DNA of 64,000 bases from DASUPK01 sp963736685 (GCA_963736685.1 CAVTPZ010000003.1:70353-134352); one strand, 5' to 3'; positions 32,898 to 41,777 are shown, numbered from the stretch's first letter. Program-made: numbers and translations. The notes: generated by a model not told the origin, from the letters alone.

Positions 32898-33419
32898 GTG
32901 TATGCGGAAGGCGGAATCGTCGATCTGGAGCGCCTGGCGCTGTCCTCAGGGCAGGGCCGCTCGCTCGATGTCGAAGCTGCGCTCGACCCGATCGAGCTGG
33001 GTGGACAGCACTACGAGCCGGCGGGAGGCGGCGTCCACGCCAGGCTCGACGTCTCCCGCACCAGCGCCGGATACGCACTTCGCCTCCGGTTCGCCACCGA
33101 GCTCACCGGGCCGTGCGTGCGCTGCCTCGAGCCGGCGTCCACGGAGATCCGAGTCGACGCCCGCGAGGTCGACCAGCCCCCCAGCCGCGACGAGGAGCTG
33201 CGCAGCCCGTACGTCACCGAGGGCGAGCTCGAAGTCGGCCGCTGGGCAAACGATGCCGTCGTCCTGGCGCTGCCCGACCAGCCGCTCTGCCGCCCGGACT
33301 GCGCCGGGCTCTGCGCGGTCTGCGGGGAGTCCCTGAACGACGTCGATCCGGAAACCCACCGCCACGAGACCGGCGGAGACCCGCGGATGGCGAAGCTCAG
33401 AGATCTGAAGCTCGAGTAG
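32898..33419 (+). CDS. yceD: DUF177 (YceD-like) protein
   Basis: 173-residue member of the YceD/DUF177 family, which precedes rpmF in most bacteria and is linked to 23S rRNA accumulation. Seen: TGPCVRCLEPASTEIRVDAREVD and the C-terminal CRPDCAGLCAVCGESLND, giving the usual Cys pairs of the Gram-positive form. GTG 32898 is chosen from the -10 box and because the conserved sequence begins just after. Followed by rpmF after 16 nt. Confidence 0.88.
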   Translation: MYAEGGIVDLERLALSSGQGRSLDVEAALDPIELGGQHYEPAGGGVHARLDVSRTSAGYALRLRFATELTGPCVRCLEPASTEIRVDAREVDQPPSRDEELRSPYVTEGELEVGRWANDAVVLALPDQPLCRPDCAGLCAVCGESLNDVDPETHRHETGGDPRMAKLRDLKLE

Positions 33420-33420
33420 C

Positions 33421-33426
33421 TACCAT
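33421..33426 (+). promoter_or_regulatory. Candidate -10 box (TACCAT) of rpmF
   Basis: TACCAT starts 1 nt after the DUF177 stop and ends 9 nt before the rpmF ATG, so rpmF may have its own leaderless transcript inside the operon. Confidence 0.35.
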
Positions 33427-33435
33427 CCGCCGCCG

Positions 33436-33654
33436 ATGGCGGTCCCCAAGAAGAGACAGTCGAGGACGCGGCGCGACAAGCGGCGCGCCCAGCACAAGGC
33501 TTCCACCCCGCGGCTCAACGAGTGCCCGCGTTGTCACAGCCCGCGCCTGCCGCATCGCGTCTGCCCGACGTGCGGCACCTACGCCGGCCGCGAGGTCATC
33601 CGCCACGAGGCCCCCGAGGCCGGATCGCCGGCCCAGCCTTCTCCGCAGGACTAG
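33436..33654 (+). CDS. rpmF: 50S ribosomal protein L32, zinc-binding form
   Basis: 72-residue L32 beginning AVPKKRQSRTRRDKRRAQHK, with two CxxC pairs (CPRCHSPRLPHRVCPTCG) that bind zinc. The C terminus is extended by about 12 acidic/Pro residues. The plsX ATG follows the stop without a gap, so rpmF and plsX are coupled, as in many bacteria. Confidence 0.96.
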   Translation: MAVPKKRQSRTRRDKRRAQHKASTPRLNECPRCHSPRLPHRVCPTCGTYAGREVIRHEAPEAGSPAQPSPQD

Positions 33655-34683
33655 ATGCCTGACCGGGCGGCCGTCGCCCTCGATGGCTACGGGACGGACT
33701 CCGGCCCAGAGGTCGTCGTCGAGGGGGCACGTCTGGCGGCCGCCGATGGCATTCCGGTCCGCATCTTCGGCCCGAGCTCGCTGGAGGTGCCCGACGGCGT
33801 TGAGCTCGACCCGACCGCCGACTGGATCGGCAACGAGGCCGAGCCGGTTGCGGCCGTCAGGTCCACCCCCGAGGCTTCGATCGTCCGAGGCGCCGTCGCC
33901 GTCGCTGAGGGGCGCTGCAGCTCGCTGGTGAGCGCGGGGTCCACCGGCGCGACGATGACCGCCGCCCTGTTCGCCCTGAAGCGCGCCCAGGGTGTTCATC
34001 GGCCGGCGCTCGCGGTGCAGATCCCGGTACCCGGCTCGGAGGAGACGCCCCTGGTCTTCCTCGACGCCGGAGCGAACACCGATGTCCGGCCCCAGCACCT
34101 GATCCAATTTGCCTTCCTCGGGTCCGCGTTCAGCTCCGCGGTGCTCGGCGTCGATGGCCCGCGCGTCGCATTGCTCTCGGTGGGCGAGGAGCAGAAGAAG
34201 GGCCGCGCCGACGTGGTCGAGGCCCATGAGGCTCTCACCGGGACCGAGGGCATCCGCTTCATCGGGAATCTCGAGGGCCGCGACCTGCTTGCGGGAGAGG
34301 CCGACGTGATCGTCACGGACGGCTTCACCGGCAACGTCACCCTGAAGACGCTCGAGGGCACCGCCCGCGCCGTCGCCGATGCGGTCCGCGTCGCCGCCCG
34401 CTCGGGGCCTCTGGCCACAGCGGGGGGGCTACTGCTGCGTCCGGCCCTCGGCAGCCTGCGCCGAAGCATGGATCCGAACGCCGTCGGTGGTGCGATCCTG
34501 CTCGGGCTGCGCGGGGTGGCCGTGGTCGCCCATGGCAGCTCCACGCCGGAGGGCATCGCGAACGCTGTCCGTCTCGCAGACCGTGCCGTTCGCGAGCGGG
34601 CGGTGGAGCGCACGGCCGAACTCCTGTCGACGGCGGGCGCGACGCGTGATGCCCTGCGCGAGACTCCATCCGAGACCGCCTAG
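33655..34683 (+). CDS. plsX: Phosphate acyltransferase PlsX
   Basis: 342-residue enzyme converting acyl-ACP to acyl-phosphate, the first step of phospholipid synthesis in the PlsX/PlsY route. Family landmarks are AVALDGYGTDSGPEVVVEGA at the N terminus (GYG replaces the common GMGGD-type start), SAGSTGATMTAAL, DAGANTDVRPQHLIQFA, and TDGFTGNVTLKTLEG. The C-terminal segment VGGAILLGLRGVAVVAHGSS is also typical. The adjacent acpP, rpmF and rnc agree with the classical fab/ribosome cluster. Confidence 0.94.
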   Translation: MPDRAAVALDGYGTDSGPEVVVEGARLAAADGIPVRIFGPSSLEVPDGVELDPTADWIGNEAEPVAAVRSTPEASIVRGAVAVAEGRCSSLVSAGSTGATMTAALFALKRAQGVHRPALAVQIPVPGSEETPLVFLDAGANTDVRPQHLIQFAFLGSAFSSAVLGVDGPRVALLSVGEEQKKGRADVVEAHEALTGTEGIRFIGNLEGRDLLAGEADVIVTDGFTGNVTLKTLEGTARAVADAVRVAARSGPLATAGGLLLRPALGSLRRSMDPNAVGGAILLGLRGVAVVAHGSSTPEGIANAVRLADRAVRERAVERTAELLSTAGATRDALRETPSETA

Positions 34684-34691
34684 CGATACGC

Positions 34692-34697
34692 GATAAT
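34692..34697 (+). promoter_or_regulatory. Candidate -10 box (GATAAT) of acpP
   Basis: GATAAT, a one-base variant of TATAAT, ends 8 nt before the acpP ATG; no Shine-Dalgarno is visible. Confidence 0.35.
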
Positions 34698-34705
34698 CAA
34701 ACGGC

Positions 34706-34954
34706 ATGGAACGAGAAGAGGTGATGACGCTGGTCCGGAACCACTTGAGCACCGAGCTCGAGGTGGCGCCGGAGAAGATCCAGCCAGAGACCAGGTTCCG
34801 GGAGGATCTCGATGCGGACTCGCTCGATCTGTACGAGCTCGTCATGGAGCTCGAGGACCGCTACGGGATCCGGGTGAGCGAGGAGGAGGCGTCCGACATC
34901 GAATCCGTGGGCGACGCCGTCGACTTCGTCTGCGCCCGCGTGCCTGCCACGTAG
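34706..34954 (+). CDS. acpP: Acyl carrier protein
   Basis: 82-residue acidic four-helix protein that carries acyl chains on a phosphopantetheine arm. The attachment Ser is in DLDADSLDLYELVMELEDRYGI, the canonical DSL site. Neighbours plsX (which uses acyl-ACP) and rnc are standard. It probably has its own promoter, as highly expressed acpP often does. Confidence 0.94.
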   Translation: MEREEVMTLVRNHLSTELEVAPEKIQPETRFREDLDADSLDLYELVMELEDRYGIRVSEEEASDIESVGDAVDFVCARVPAT

Positions 34955-34981
34955 ATCCGGGGGAGCGAGCGAGCTGATCCG

Positions 34982-35662
34982 ATGACACCCGGAACCGCCC
35001 AGCTGGCGGAGCTGTTCGCGGATACTCCCGAAGAGCTGCACCGGCAGGCACTCTCCCATTCATCCTGGGTCGAGAAGCGCACCGAGAGCTACGGCCGGCT
35101 CGCGTTTCTCGGCGACAGCGTCCTCGGGCTCTCGGTCGCGACGCTCCTCTTCGAGGGGCATCCCGACGCCGACATCGGCGAGCTCACCAAGATCCTGAAT
35201 CAGGCGGTCAGCGGGCGCGCCTGTGCTGAAGTCGCTCGCCGGCTCGACCTGCCGCAGCTGCTCGCGGACGAGGCCCCGGCCGGGGGCGACGGCCTGCCGG
35301 TGGACACGCTGCTCGAGTCGGAGCGCACCCTGGCCTCCGTCTGCGAGGCCGTGATCGGCGCCGCCTATCTGTCCCACGGATTCGAGCGAACGTCGGCGGC
35401 CGTGGTCGAGGCCTTCGACGAGGAGATCGAGCAGGCCACCCGCGAGCGCATGGACTACAAGTCCGAGCTCCAGGAGCGCCTCGCCCGGAACGGCGACACC
35501 GTCGACTACGAGGTCGCCAGCGAGGTGGGGCCGCCGCACGATCGACGCTTCGAGATTCGGGCGACGGTCGGCGGGGACGAGGTCGGCATCGGCTCCGGCA
35601 GGAGCAAGAAGCAGGCCGAGCAGGCCGCCGCTCGCCGTGCCCTGGAAAGCCTGCGCGGCTGA
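34982..35662 (+). CDS. rnc: Ribonuclease III-like protein with degenerate catalytic site
   Basis: 226 residues: RNase III domain (1-150) and dsRNA-binding domain (158-224, DYKSELQERLARNG to SKKQAEQAAARRAL). RNase III cuts double-stranded rRNA precursors and mRNAs. The signature reads YGRLAFLGDSVL instead of NERLEFLGDSVL, and LASVCEAVIG instead of LADTVEALIG. Thus of the four Mg ligands (E41, D45, D114, E117 in E. coli), only D45 and E122 remain; A41 and S119 replace the others, and G38 replaces another conserved Glu. Position between acpP and smc is typical. It may bind rather than cut RNA, or use a changed metal site. Confidence 0.85.
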   Translation: MTPGTAQLAELFADTPEELHRQALSHSSWVEKRTESYGRLAFLGDSVLGLSVATLLFEGHPDADIGELTKILNQAVSGRACAEVARRLDLPQLLADEAPAGGDGLPVDTLLESERTLASVCEAVIGAAYLSHGFERTSAAVVEAFDEEIEQATRERMDYKSELQERLARNGDTVDYEVASEVGPPHDRRFEIRATVGGDEVGIGSGRSKKQAEQAAARRALESLRG

Positions 35663-35716
35663 CGTCCGAGCCAGGCGCGACGCTTCGGCTCGCCCCCTGC
35701 GACCCTTGCGAGAGAG

Positions 35717-38700
35717 ATGTATCTGAAGGCCATCAATCTGAAGGGATTCAAGTCCTTCCCGGACCGCACCCGGCTCACCTTCTCGCCGGGTGTCAGCGTG
35801 ATCGTGGGCCCGAACGGCTCGGGCAAGTCCAACATCACCGACGCGGTGCTCTGGGCCCTGGGCGAGCAGAGCCCGTCCGCGGTCCGCGGCCATCAGATGC
35901 GCGACGTGATCTTCGCCGGCGGCAACGGCCAGTCGCCGCGCCGCTTCGCCGAGGTCGAGGTGGTGATCGACAACTCCGAGGGCCGCGCCGCGAGCGAGTT
36001 CTCCGAGATCTCGATCTCGCGACGGATCGAGCGCAATGGCGATGGCGAGTACCGGCTGAACGGCGCCCGCTGCCGCCTCACGGACGTGGTCGAGGCCCTG
36101 TCGGACACGAACATGGGCCGAGAGGCGCACTCCGTGATCAGCCAGGGGAAAGTCGAGGCGATCGTCAGCTCGAAGCCTCGCGACCGCCGCCTGCTGATCG
36201 AGGAGGCGGCGGGCCTCGGCAAGCACCGCAAACGCCGCCACAGCGCCCAGCTCAAGCTGGACCGCACGCGCGACAACCTGGAGCGGGCGATGGACGTGGA
36301 GCGGGAGGCCCGCTCGCGCCTGCGACCGCTGAAGCGCCAGGCCGAGGCGGCGGAGCGCACGGCCAAGCTCCTGCGCCAGGCGAACGAGCTTCGCGCGCGG
36401 ATCGTCGCTGACGACCTCCGCGCGCAAGAGGAGCAGCTCACCGCGGCCGAGGCGAAGCTCGCGGAGGTTCGAGCCACCCGGGATTCCGTCGAGAAGCGCT
36501 TCGAGGAGGTTCGCGCGCGCCGCACCGCGATCGAGGAGCGGATCGCGGCCGGCGAGGAGGGCCGTCGCCGCCAGGGCGAGGTCCTGGCCGAGGCCCGAGC
36601 GGCCACCGAGCGCGTCCGTGCTCGGGGCGAGGCCCTCGATCTGGCCGAGCGCGACCTTCGCGGCGCCCTGGGCGAACGCCAGCTCCGCCTTGACGCCCTC
36701 GATGACGAGCCGGAGGAGGCAGCGGGCGAAGCCCGGATCGCCGAGCTCGAGGCCGAGCTGGCGAAGCTCGGGGAGGACGCCTCGGAGGAAGGGGAGCGCA
36801 TGCGCGGCGAGGCCACGGAGGCCGAGCAGCGGCGCGCCGCCGCCAAGGCCGCCCTCGAGCCGCTGGAGCGGGCCGAGGAGGAGATCTCCGCGGCGCTCCA
36901 CCGCGCGACGCAGATGCACGAGACGGCGCGGGCCGAGGCCCAGAAGGCTTCCGAGCGGCGAGCCGCGCTGGCGGGGGAGCTGGCGGCCGTCGAGGCGAAG
37001 CTGGCCGCCGCCGCGATCGAGGGCGAGCACGAGGCCCTCGCGGGGATGCTCGAGGCGGGGTCGGGGCTCGAGCGCGCGGTCTCGGCAGTTCTCGGAGAGC
37101 GGCTACGGGCCTCGATCGTCGGATCCATCGGCGAGGGGCAGGAGCGCCTGGCCGGCGCCGAGGGAGCTGCGCGCGCACTGATCTCCTCCGGGGCGCCAAA
37201 CCCAACTTCATCGGCGCCGAAGGACGGCGCCCGCCGCCTGCTCGACCTGATCGAGGCCCGCGGCGATGCCGCTCCGATCACCGAGCGCCTGCTCGCCGAC
37301 GCCTGGCTCGTGGATGACCTCGATGGGCTCGCCGCGGGGTTCGCGGGCGTGGCCGTCACCGTGGACGGCGAGTGCTACGACGCCGCCGCCGGCGAGATCC
37401 GCAGGCTTCCTCGGGAAGGCACCGATCCGGCCCTGGCGGCGCGCTCCGAGCGCGAGGAGCTCGCCTCGCGGCTGGCCCAGCGCGAGCAGACCGAGGAGCG
37501 GGCCAGGCGCGACCTCGAGCGCGCGGAGTCGGCGCTCGCCGAGGCTCGCACGCGCGAGGAGGAATCCCAGAGGGCCATTCGGGATGCCCGCCGCGCCCTC
37601 GATCAGGCTGCCGAGGAGGCGAGCCGCACCGGCTGGCTGGCGGAGCGTCACGCCGAGCGCGAGGGCGAGGGTTCGGGCACCGCGATCCAGCGCGCGAAGC
37701 TGGAGGCCGAGCTGGCCGCCGAGCGTCGCCACGCCGAGGGTGCCGAGCGCGCCCGTGAGAAGCGACAGCGCGACCGCGAGGAGCTCCAGCGGCGGATCGC
37801 CCTCGAGCAGCGGACCCTGCCGGCCCTGGCTCGGGCCCGGGATGCACTGCGCAGCGTGGCCGAGCGACTCGAGGCCCGCGCCGCGAAGCTCGCCGGGACC
37901 GAGGGAGAGCATGGAGGCGATGTGGCCGCCGAGCTCCGCGAGTGCTCGCAGCAGGAGTTCGGCCTTCAGGGGGAGCTCCGCGACGCGAGCGAGGCGATGA
38001 CCGTCGCGGAGGTCGAGGCCACCCAGTTGCGCGGCCAGCGCGACGAGAGCACCGCGGAGCTGGAGCGCCTCGGCGCCGCCCTGGGCGAGGAGCTGAACGC
38101 CGGAGCCGAGGCGCTCACCGGCGAGGAACGCGAGGGCATCGAGACCAGGCTCGCCCGGCTCGATCGCAACCGCGAGCAGATCGGCCCGGTCAACCCGCTT
38201 GCGGAGCACGAGTACGAGGAGGCCCGCGAGCACGTCACCGAGCTCGCCGAGCAGCGCAAGGACCTGGAGAAGGCGATCACCGAGCTGCGGGCTCTGATCC
38301 GCCGCACGGACAGGGAGATCGCGGCCGCCTTCGAGGAGACCTTCGATGCGACCGCTCGCGGCTTCGAGGAGATGGTCGCCGAGCTCTTCCCCGGCGGCAA
38401 GGGGCGCCTTCGCCGGGTGGATGTGGGGCCGCGGCCGTTCGCCGGCCAGGCTCCGGACAACGACGAGGCCCCGGCCGACCCGGACGAGGAGATCCTGCCG
38501 CCCGATGACGACGGGGGAGTCGAGATCGAGGTGACCCCGGCCGGCAAGTCCACGCGCCGCCTCTCCCTGCTCTCCGGCGGCGAGAAGTCGCTGGTCGCGC
38601 TCGCCTTCGTCTTCGCCGTGCTGATGGCCCGGCCGTGCCCCTTCTACATCCTCGACGAGGTCGAGGCCGCGCTCGACGACATCAACATCGACCGCTTCCT

Positions 38701-38908
38701 GCGCCTGGTCCGCCGATTCGCCGAGCGCTCGCAGTTCATCGTCGTCACGCACCAGAAGCGGACGATGGACGCCGCCGACATCCTCTACGGCGTGAGCATG
38801 GGCGGCGACGGGATCACGAAGGTGGTCTCACGCAAGCTGCCGCGCGACGAGCTCGAGACGCTGCCTGGCGGTCCCGAGGTCGCGGACGCCGAAGCCGAAG
38901 CTGCGTAG
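35717..38908 (+). CDS. smc: Chromosome segregation ATPase SMC (short arms)
   Basis: 1063-residue SMC, which with ScpAB organises the chromosome. Walker A GPNGSGKS at residues 31-38, a hinge domain at roughly 410-540 flanked by two long Glu/Arg/Ala-rich coiled coils, the ABC signature LLSGGEKSLVALAF near 950 and Walker B FYILDEVEAALDD near 975. The usual length is about 1170-1190, so the arms are roughly 100 residues shorter in total, most likely in the coils. scpA and scpB are not in the window. Order rnc-smc-(GST)-ftsY is conserved in Gram-positive bacteria apart from the GST gene. Confidence 0.95.
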   Translation: MYLKAINLKGFKSFPDRTRLTFSPGVSVIVGPNGSGKSNITDAVLWALGEQSPSAVRGHQMRDVIFAGGNGQSPRRFAEVEVVIDNSEGRAASEFSEISISRRIERNGDGEYRLNGARCRLTDVVEALSDTNMGREAHSVISQGKVEAIVSSKPRDRRLLIEEAAGLGKHRKRRHSAQLKLDRTRDNLERAMDVEREARSRLRPLKRQAEAAERTAKLLRQANELRARIVADDLRAQEEQLTAAEAKLAEVRATRDSVEKRFEEVRARRTAIEERIAAGEEGRRRQGEVLAEARAATERVRARGEALDLAERDLRGALGERQLRLDALDDEPEEAAGEARIAELEAELAKLGEDASEEGERMRGEATEAEQRRAAAKAALEPLERAEEEISAALHRATQMHETARAEAQKASERRAALAGELAAVEAKLAAAAIEGEHEALAGMLEAGSGLERAVSAVLGERLRASIVGSIGEGQERLAGAEGAARALISSGAPNPTSSAPKDGARRLLDLIEARGDAAPITERLLADAWLVDDLDGLAAGFAGVAVTVDGECYDAAAGEIRRLPREGTDPALAARSEREELASRLAQREQTEERARRDLERAESALAEARTREEESQRAIRDARRALDQAAEEASRTGWLAERHAEREGEGSGTAIQRAKLEAELAAERRHAEGAERAREKRQRDREELQRRIALEQRTLPALARARDALRSVAERLEARAAKLAGTEGEHGGDVAAELRECSQQEFGLQGELRDASEAMTVAEVEATQLRGQRDESTAELERLGAALGEELNAGAEALTGEEREGIETRLARLDRNREQIGPVNPLAEHEYEEAREHVTELAEQRKDLEKAITELRALIRRTDREIAAAFEETFDATARGFEEMVAELFPGGKGRLRRVDVGPRPFAGQAPDNDEAPADPDEEILPPDDDGGVEIEVTPAGKSTRRLSLLSGGEKSLVALAFVFAVLMARPCPFYILDEVEAALDDINIDRFLRLVRRFAERSQFIVVTHQKRTMDAADILYGVSMGGDGITKVVSRKLPRDELETLPGGPEVADAEAEAA

Positions 38909-38920
38909 CTTTCCCTCACC

Positions 38921-39673
38921 TTGCCTCCGTGCGTCCTGATCACCATTCCGATCAGCCACTACTGCGAGAAGGCTCGCTGGGCCCTTGATCGCACGGGCGT
39001 CACCTATCGGGAGAGGGCGCACCTGCAGCTCATCCACTGGGTCGCCGCACGCAGGGCAGGGGGTGGTAGGACCGTCCCGGTGCTCGTCTGCGGCGACCGG
39101 GTGCTGGCCGACTCGGCCGACATCGTTGACGAGGCCGATGCCGGCGCGCCGCCAGGTCAGCGGCTCTATCCGGAGGATCCGGACGCGGCGGCAGAGGTCC
39201 GGGGGCTGGAGCGGGAGTTCGACACCGATCTGGGACCCCACGGGCGACGATGGATGTACAACGAGATGCGCGGACGCAGCGACCTGGCGATCGCCTATGC
39301 CTGTACCGGGGTCCCGGCCTGGGAGCGCCGGGCGCTGCCTCTGGCCTATCCCGCGGTCACGCGGGTCATCGACCGCTTTCTCGACATCACCCCGGCCACC
39401 ACGGCGCTCTCGGTGGCACAGGTGCGGATGGTCTTCAACGCGGTTGCGAAGCGGCTCGGCGATGGCCGGCCATATCTCTGCGGTGATCGGTTCACCGCCG
39501 CCGACCTGACCTTCTCCGCGTTGGCGGCATCCGTCCTGATGCCGCCCGAGTACGGCGTGCCTCTGCCGCAACCCGAGGAGCTGCCGGCGGCGATGGCAGA
39601 GGTCGTGAGGGAGTTTCGCGCCCATCCCGCGGGTGCGCATGCGCTCGCCATGTACCGCGACGAACGGCGCTGA
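38921..39673 (+). CDS. Glutathione S-transferase-like protein
   Basis: 250-residue GST-fold protein: LITIPISHYCEKARWALDRTG has a Cys at the catalytic position of the thioredoxin-like domain, GRTVPVLVCGDRVLADSADIVD follows, and the helical domain carries RPYLCGDRFTAADLTFSALA. It resembles the protein at 22997 in the same two motifs but keeps the Cys, so it may be an active thiol transferase or dehalogenase-like enzyme. It sits between smc and ftsY, breaking a usually direct pair. TTG 38921 is the first start after the smc stop. Confidence 0.75.
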   Translation: MPPCVLITIPISHYCEKARWALDRTGVTYRERAHLQLIHWVAARRAGGGRTVPVLVCGDRVLADSADIVDEADAGAPPGQRLYPEDPDAAAEVRGLEREFDTDLGPHGRRWMYNEMRGRSDLAIAYACTGVPAWERRALPLAYPAVTRVIDRFLDITPATTALSVAQVRMVFNAVAKRLGDGRPYLCGDRFTAADLTFSALAASVLMPPEYGVPLPQPEELPAAMAEVVREFRAHPAGAHALAMYRDERR

Positions 39674-39698
39674 GGGGAGAGCGGCGAGCGGGCCCGGG

Positions 39699-39704
39699 TA
39701 CAGT
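39699..39704 (+). promoter_or_regulatory. Candidate -10 box (TACAGT) of ftsY
   Basis: TACAGT ends 8 nt before the ftsY ATG, the leaderless spacing. Confidence 0.45.
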
Positions 39705-39712
39705 CCGCCGCC

Positions 39713-40705
39713 ATGGCGACGAGCTGGCAGGAGGCGTTCGACCTCGGCGATCGCGAGGTCCCCGAGGTCACAGACCCGGAAGAGCGCACCGGCGTCTTCC
39801 GCCGTCTGCGCGAGGGCCTGACCCGCAGCCGGCAGGCGCTCACCGCCGAGCTCTCCTCCAGCTTCACCGAGCGAATCGACGACGAGACCTGGGAGCACAT
39901 CGAGGAGGCGCTGATCCTTGCCGACGTCGGAGCTCCGACCACGGCTGCGGTCGTGCGGCGCCTCGAGGACGAGGTGGAGGCCGGTGAGCTCACGGGCGGC
40001 GAGGCACTGCGCGAGAGGCTGATCGCACTGCTGGCCGAGACGGCGTCCCCAGGCGGGGAGGAGGCCGCGAAGATCCATCTGCCCGACCGGCCCTCGGTCC
40101 TGATGGTCGTCGGCGTGAACGGCACCGGCAAGACCACGACGATCGGGAAGATCGCCTGGCACCTCCAGAAGGAGTTGGGCCTTGACGTGATCGTCGCCGC
40201 CGCGGACACCTACAGGGCCGCGGCCGTCAACCAGCTGCAGGAGTGGGCCGATCGGGCCGGGACGCAGATCGTGCGCGGCACCGAGGGCGGCGACCCGGGC
40301 GCCGTCGTCTACGACGGAGTGGCCGCGGCGCAGGCGCGCAGCGCCGACGTCGTGATCTGCGACACGGCCGGGCGCCTGCACACCCACGGAAACCTGATGG
40401 AGGAGCTGGCCAAGGTCCGCCGCGTGATCACCAAGCAGCTTCCCGAGGCTCCTCACGAGACGCTTGTGGTGATCGACGCCACCACCGGGCAGAACGGCGT
40501 TCGCCAGGCTCAGGAGTTCGCCAAGTCCGTCGAGGTGACCGGCGCGGTCCTGACCAAGCTCGACGGCAGCGCCAAGGGCGGCGTGGCTCTGGCGATCGCC
40601 TCCGAGCTCGGCATCCCGGTCAAGCTGATCGGCATCGGCGAGTCGCTCGAGGATCTGCGGCCCTTCGACGCCGAGGAGTTCGCCCGCGCGCTGCTCACCG
40701 AGTAG
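39713..40705 (+). CDS. ftsY: Signal recognition particle receptor FtsY
   Basis: 330-residue membrane-associated GTPase that docks ribosome-SRP complexes at SecYEG. A short acidic A region (about 30 residues) precedes the N domain; the G domain has GVNGTGKTTTIGKIA at about 134-148, AADTYRAAAVNQL, DTAGRLHTH and TKLDGSAKGG. The small A domain is as in many actinobacteria. Its partner ffh lies 3 kb downstream, separated by two cell-wall enzymes and a secreted protein. Confidence 0.95.
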   Translation: MATSWQEAFDLGDREVPEVTDPEERTGVFRRLREGLTRSRQALTAELSSSFTERIDDETWEHIEEALILADVGAPTTAAVVRRLEDEVEAGELTGGEALRERLIALLAETASPGGEEAAKIHLPDRPSVLMVVGVNGTGKTTTIGKIAWHLQKELGLDVIVAAADTYRAAAVNQLQEWADRAGTQIVRGTEGGDPGAVVYDGVAAAQARSADVVICDTAGRLHTHGNLMEELAKVRRVITKQLPEAPHETLVVIDATTGQNGVRQAQEFAKSVEVTGAVLTKLDGSAKGGVALAIASELGIPVKLIGIGESLEDLRPFDAEEFARALLTE

Positions 40706-40767
40706 CAGCTGTCCGCAGCAAGGAATCGACCGTGGGGCGGCCGCCCTCGCTGCCAGACTGCCGGGCG

Positions 40768-41712
40768 GTGGGAGAGGGAGCGAAAAGGGGCCCGATCGGG
40801 ATGGTCGCTGTGGCGCTCTGCGCAGGCGCTCTCGCCCTGCCCGCCACGGCGAGCGCCGCCTCGGGAGCGGACCTGAGCCCCCAGGCCCTCTTTGCGGGCA
40901 CCACCCTCTCGCTGAAGAAGGGCAGCACTCCACGCATCCTCGGACGCGTCACGCTCGCCGGAAAGATCCAGGTGCCCTGGGTCAACCAGACGGTGAACCT
41001 CGCAGTCCGGCGGGAGGGGAGGCTGGTGGTCTCACGGACGGTCCCGGTCAACCCGGAGAACGGCCGCTTCCACGCTTCGTTCCGCCTCAAGGGCTGCTGC
41101 GACTACATCGCCCAGGCGATCCACAACACCGATGCATCCGCCCCGATCGGCCTCGAGGTGCACGCTCCGCGAGTCCTCAGGCCGGGGCGGGAGGCGCTGC
41201 TCTTCAATCGCCTGCTCGCCGGGGCCGGGTACCACATGGGCGACGTTTCGGACCGGTTCGACGAGAGCACCGGGCTGGCGGTTCTCGCGATGCGGAAGGT
41301 CAACGACCTGCCCCGGACCGAGGACTACGACCCTCACCTCTTCGAGATGCTGCTGCGAGGCCGCGGCGCGTTCGAGCCGGTCCACGACCAGCCGGGCCGC
41401 TACGTCGAGGTTGACCTCTCGCGCCAGGTGATGGCACTGATCGAGGACGGCAAGCCCACCGACGTCTTCCACGTCTCGACGGGGGCCTTCGGCACCCCGA
41501 CCGGGACCTACAGCTTCTACGAGAAATCCCCCGGCTACAACCAGAAGGGGATGTACTACTCCGTCTACTACTCCGGCAACTACGCGACGCACGGGTACTA
41601 CACCGTCCCCACCTACCCGGCAAGTCACGGCTGCGTGAGGAACCCGGAGGTCTACTCCGTCTTCATCTACGACTGGATCTCGCTGGGGGACCCGATCTAC
41701 GTCTACGAATAG
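40768..41712 (+). CDS. Secreted L,D-transpeptidase (YkuD type)
   Basis: 314 residues from GTG 40768. A signal peptide (AKRGPIGMVAVALCAGALALPATASA) is followed by a beta-rich domain of about 110 residues and a peptidoglycan-binding-like helical part (NRLLAGAGYHMGDVSDRFDESTGLAV). The C-terminal YkuD domain has YVEVDLSRQVMALIEDGK and the active site TYPASHGCVRNPE with the catalytic Cys. It should form 3-3 crosslinks or attach proteins to peptidoglycan outside the cell. The alternative start ATG 40801 has an AAAAGGGG before it but would remove the positive n-region of the signal peptide. The 62-nt gap after ftsY shows no clear promoter. Confidence 0.85.
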   Translation: MGEGAKRGPIGMVAVALCAGALALPATASAASGADLSPQALFAGTTLSLKKGSTPRILGRVTLAGKIQVPWVNQTVNLAVRREGRLVVSRTVPVNPENGRFHASFRLKGCCDYIAQAIHNTDASAPIGLEVHAPRVLRPGREALLFNRLLAGAGYHMGDVSDRFDESTGLAVLAMRKVNDLPRTEDYDPHLFEMLLRGRGAFEPVHDQPGRYVEVDLSRQVMALIEDGKPTDVFHVSTGAFGTPTGTYSFYEKSPGYNQKGMYYSVYYSGNYATHGYYTVPTYPASHGCVRNPEVYSVFIYDWISLGDPIYVYE

Positions 41713-41777
41713 ACCCGTCTTAACCCTGATGCAACGGCCCTCGCACCTGATCGGGCCGGCGGGTGGAAGCTGGTGGG

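Noticed and set aside
35060..38752. Very long open frames antisense to rnc and smc
   Set aside because: Repetitive Leu/Arg/Ala sequence produced by the Glu/Arg-rich coiled-coil codons on the other strand; no domains or start signals.
38828..40933. Long frame antisense to the GST and ftsY genes
   Set aside because: No recognisable domain; both plus-strand genes have complete family motifs.
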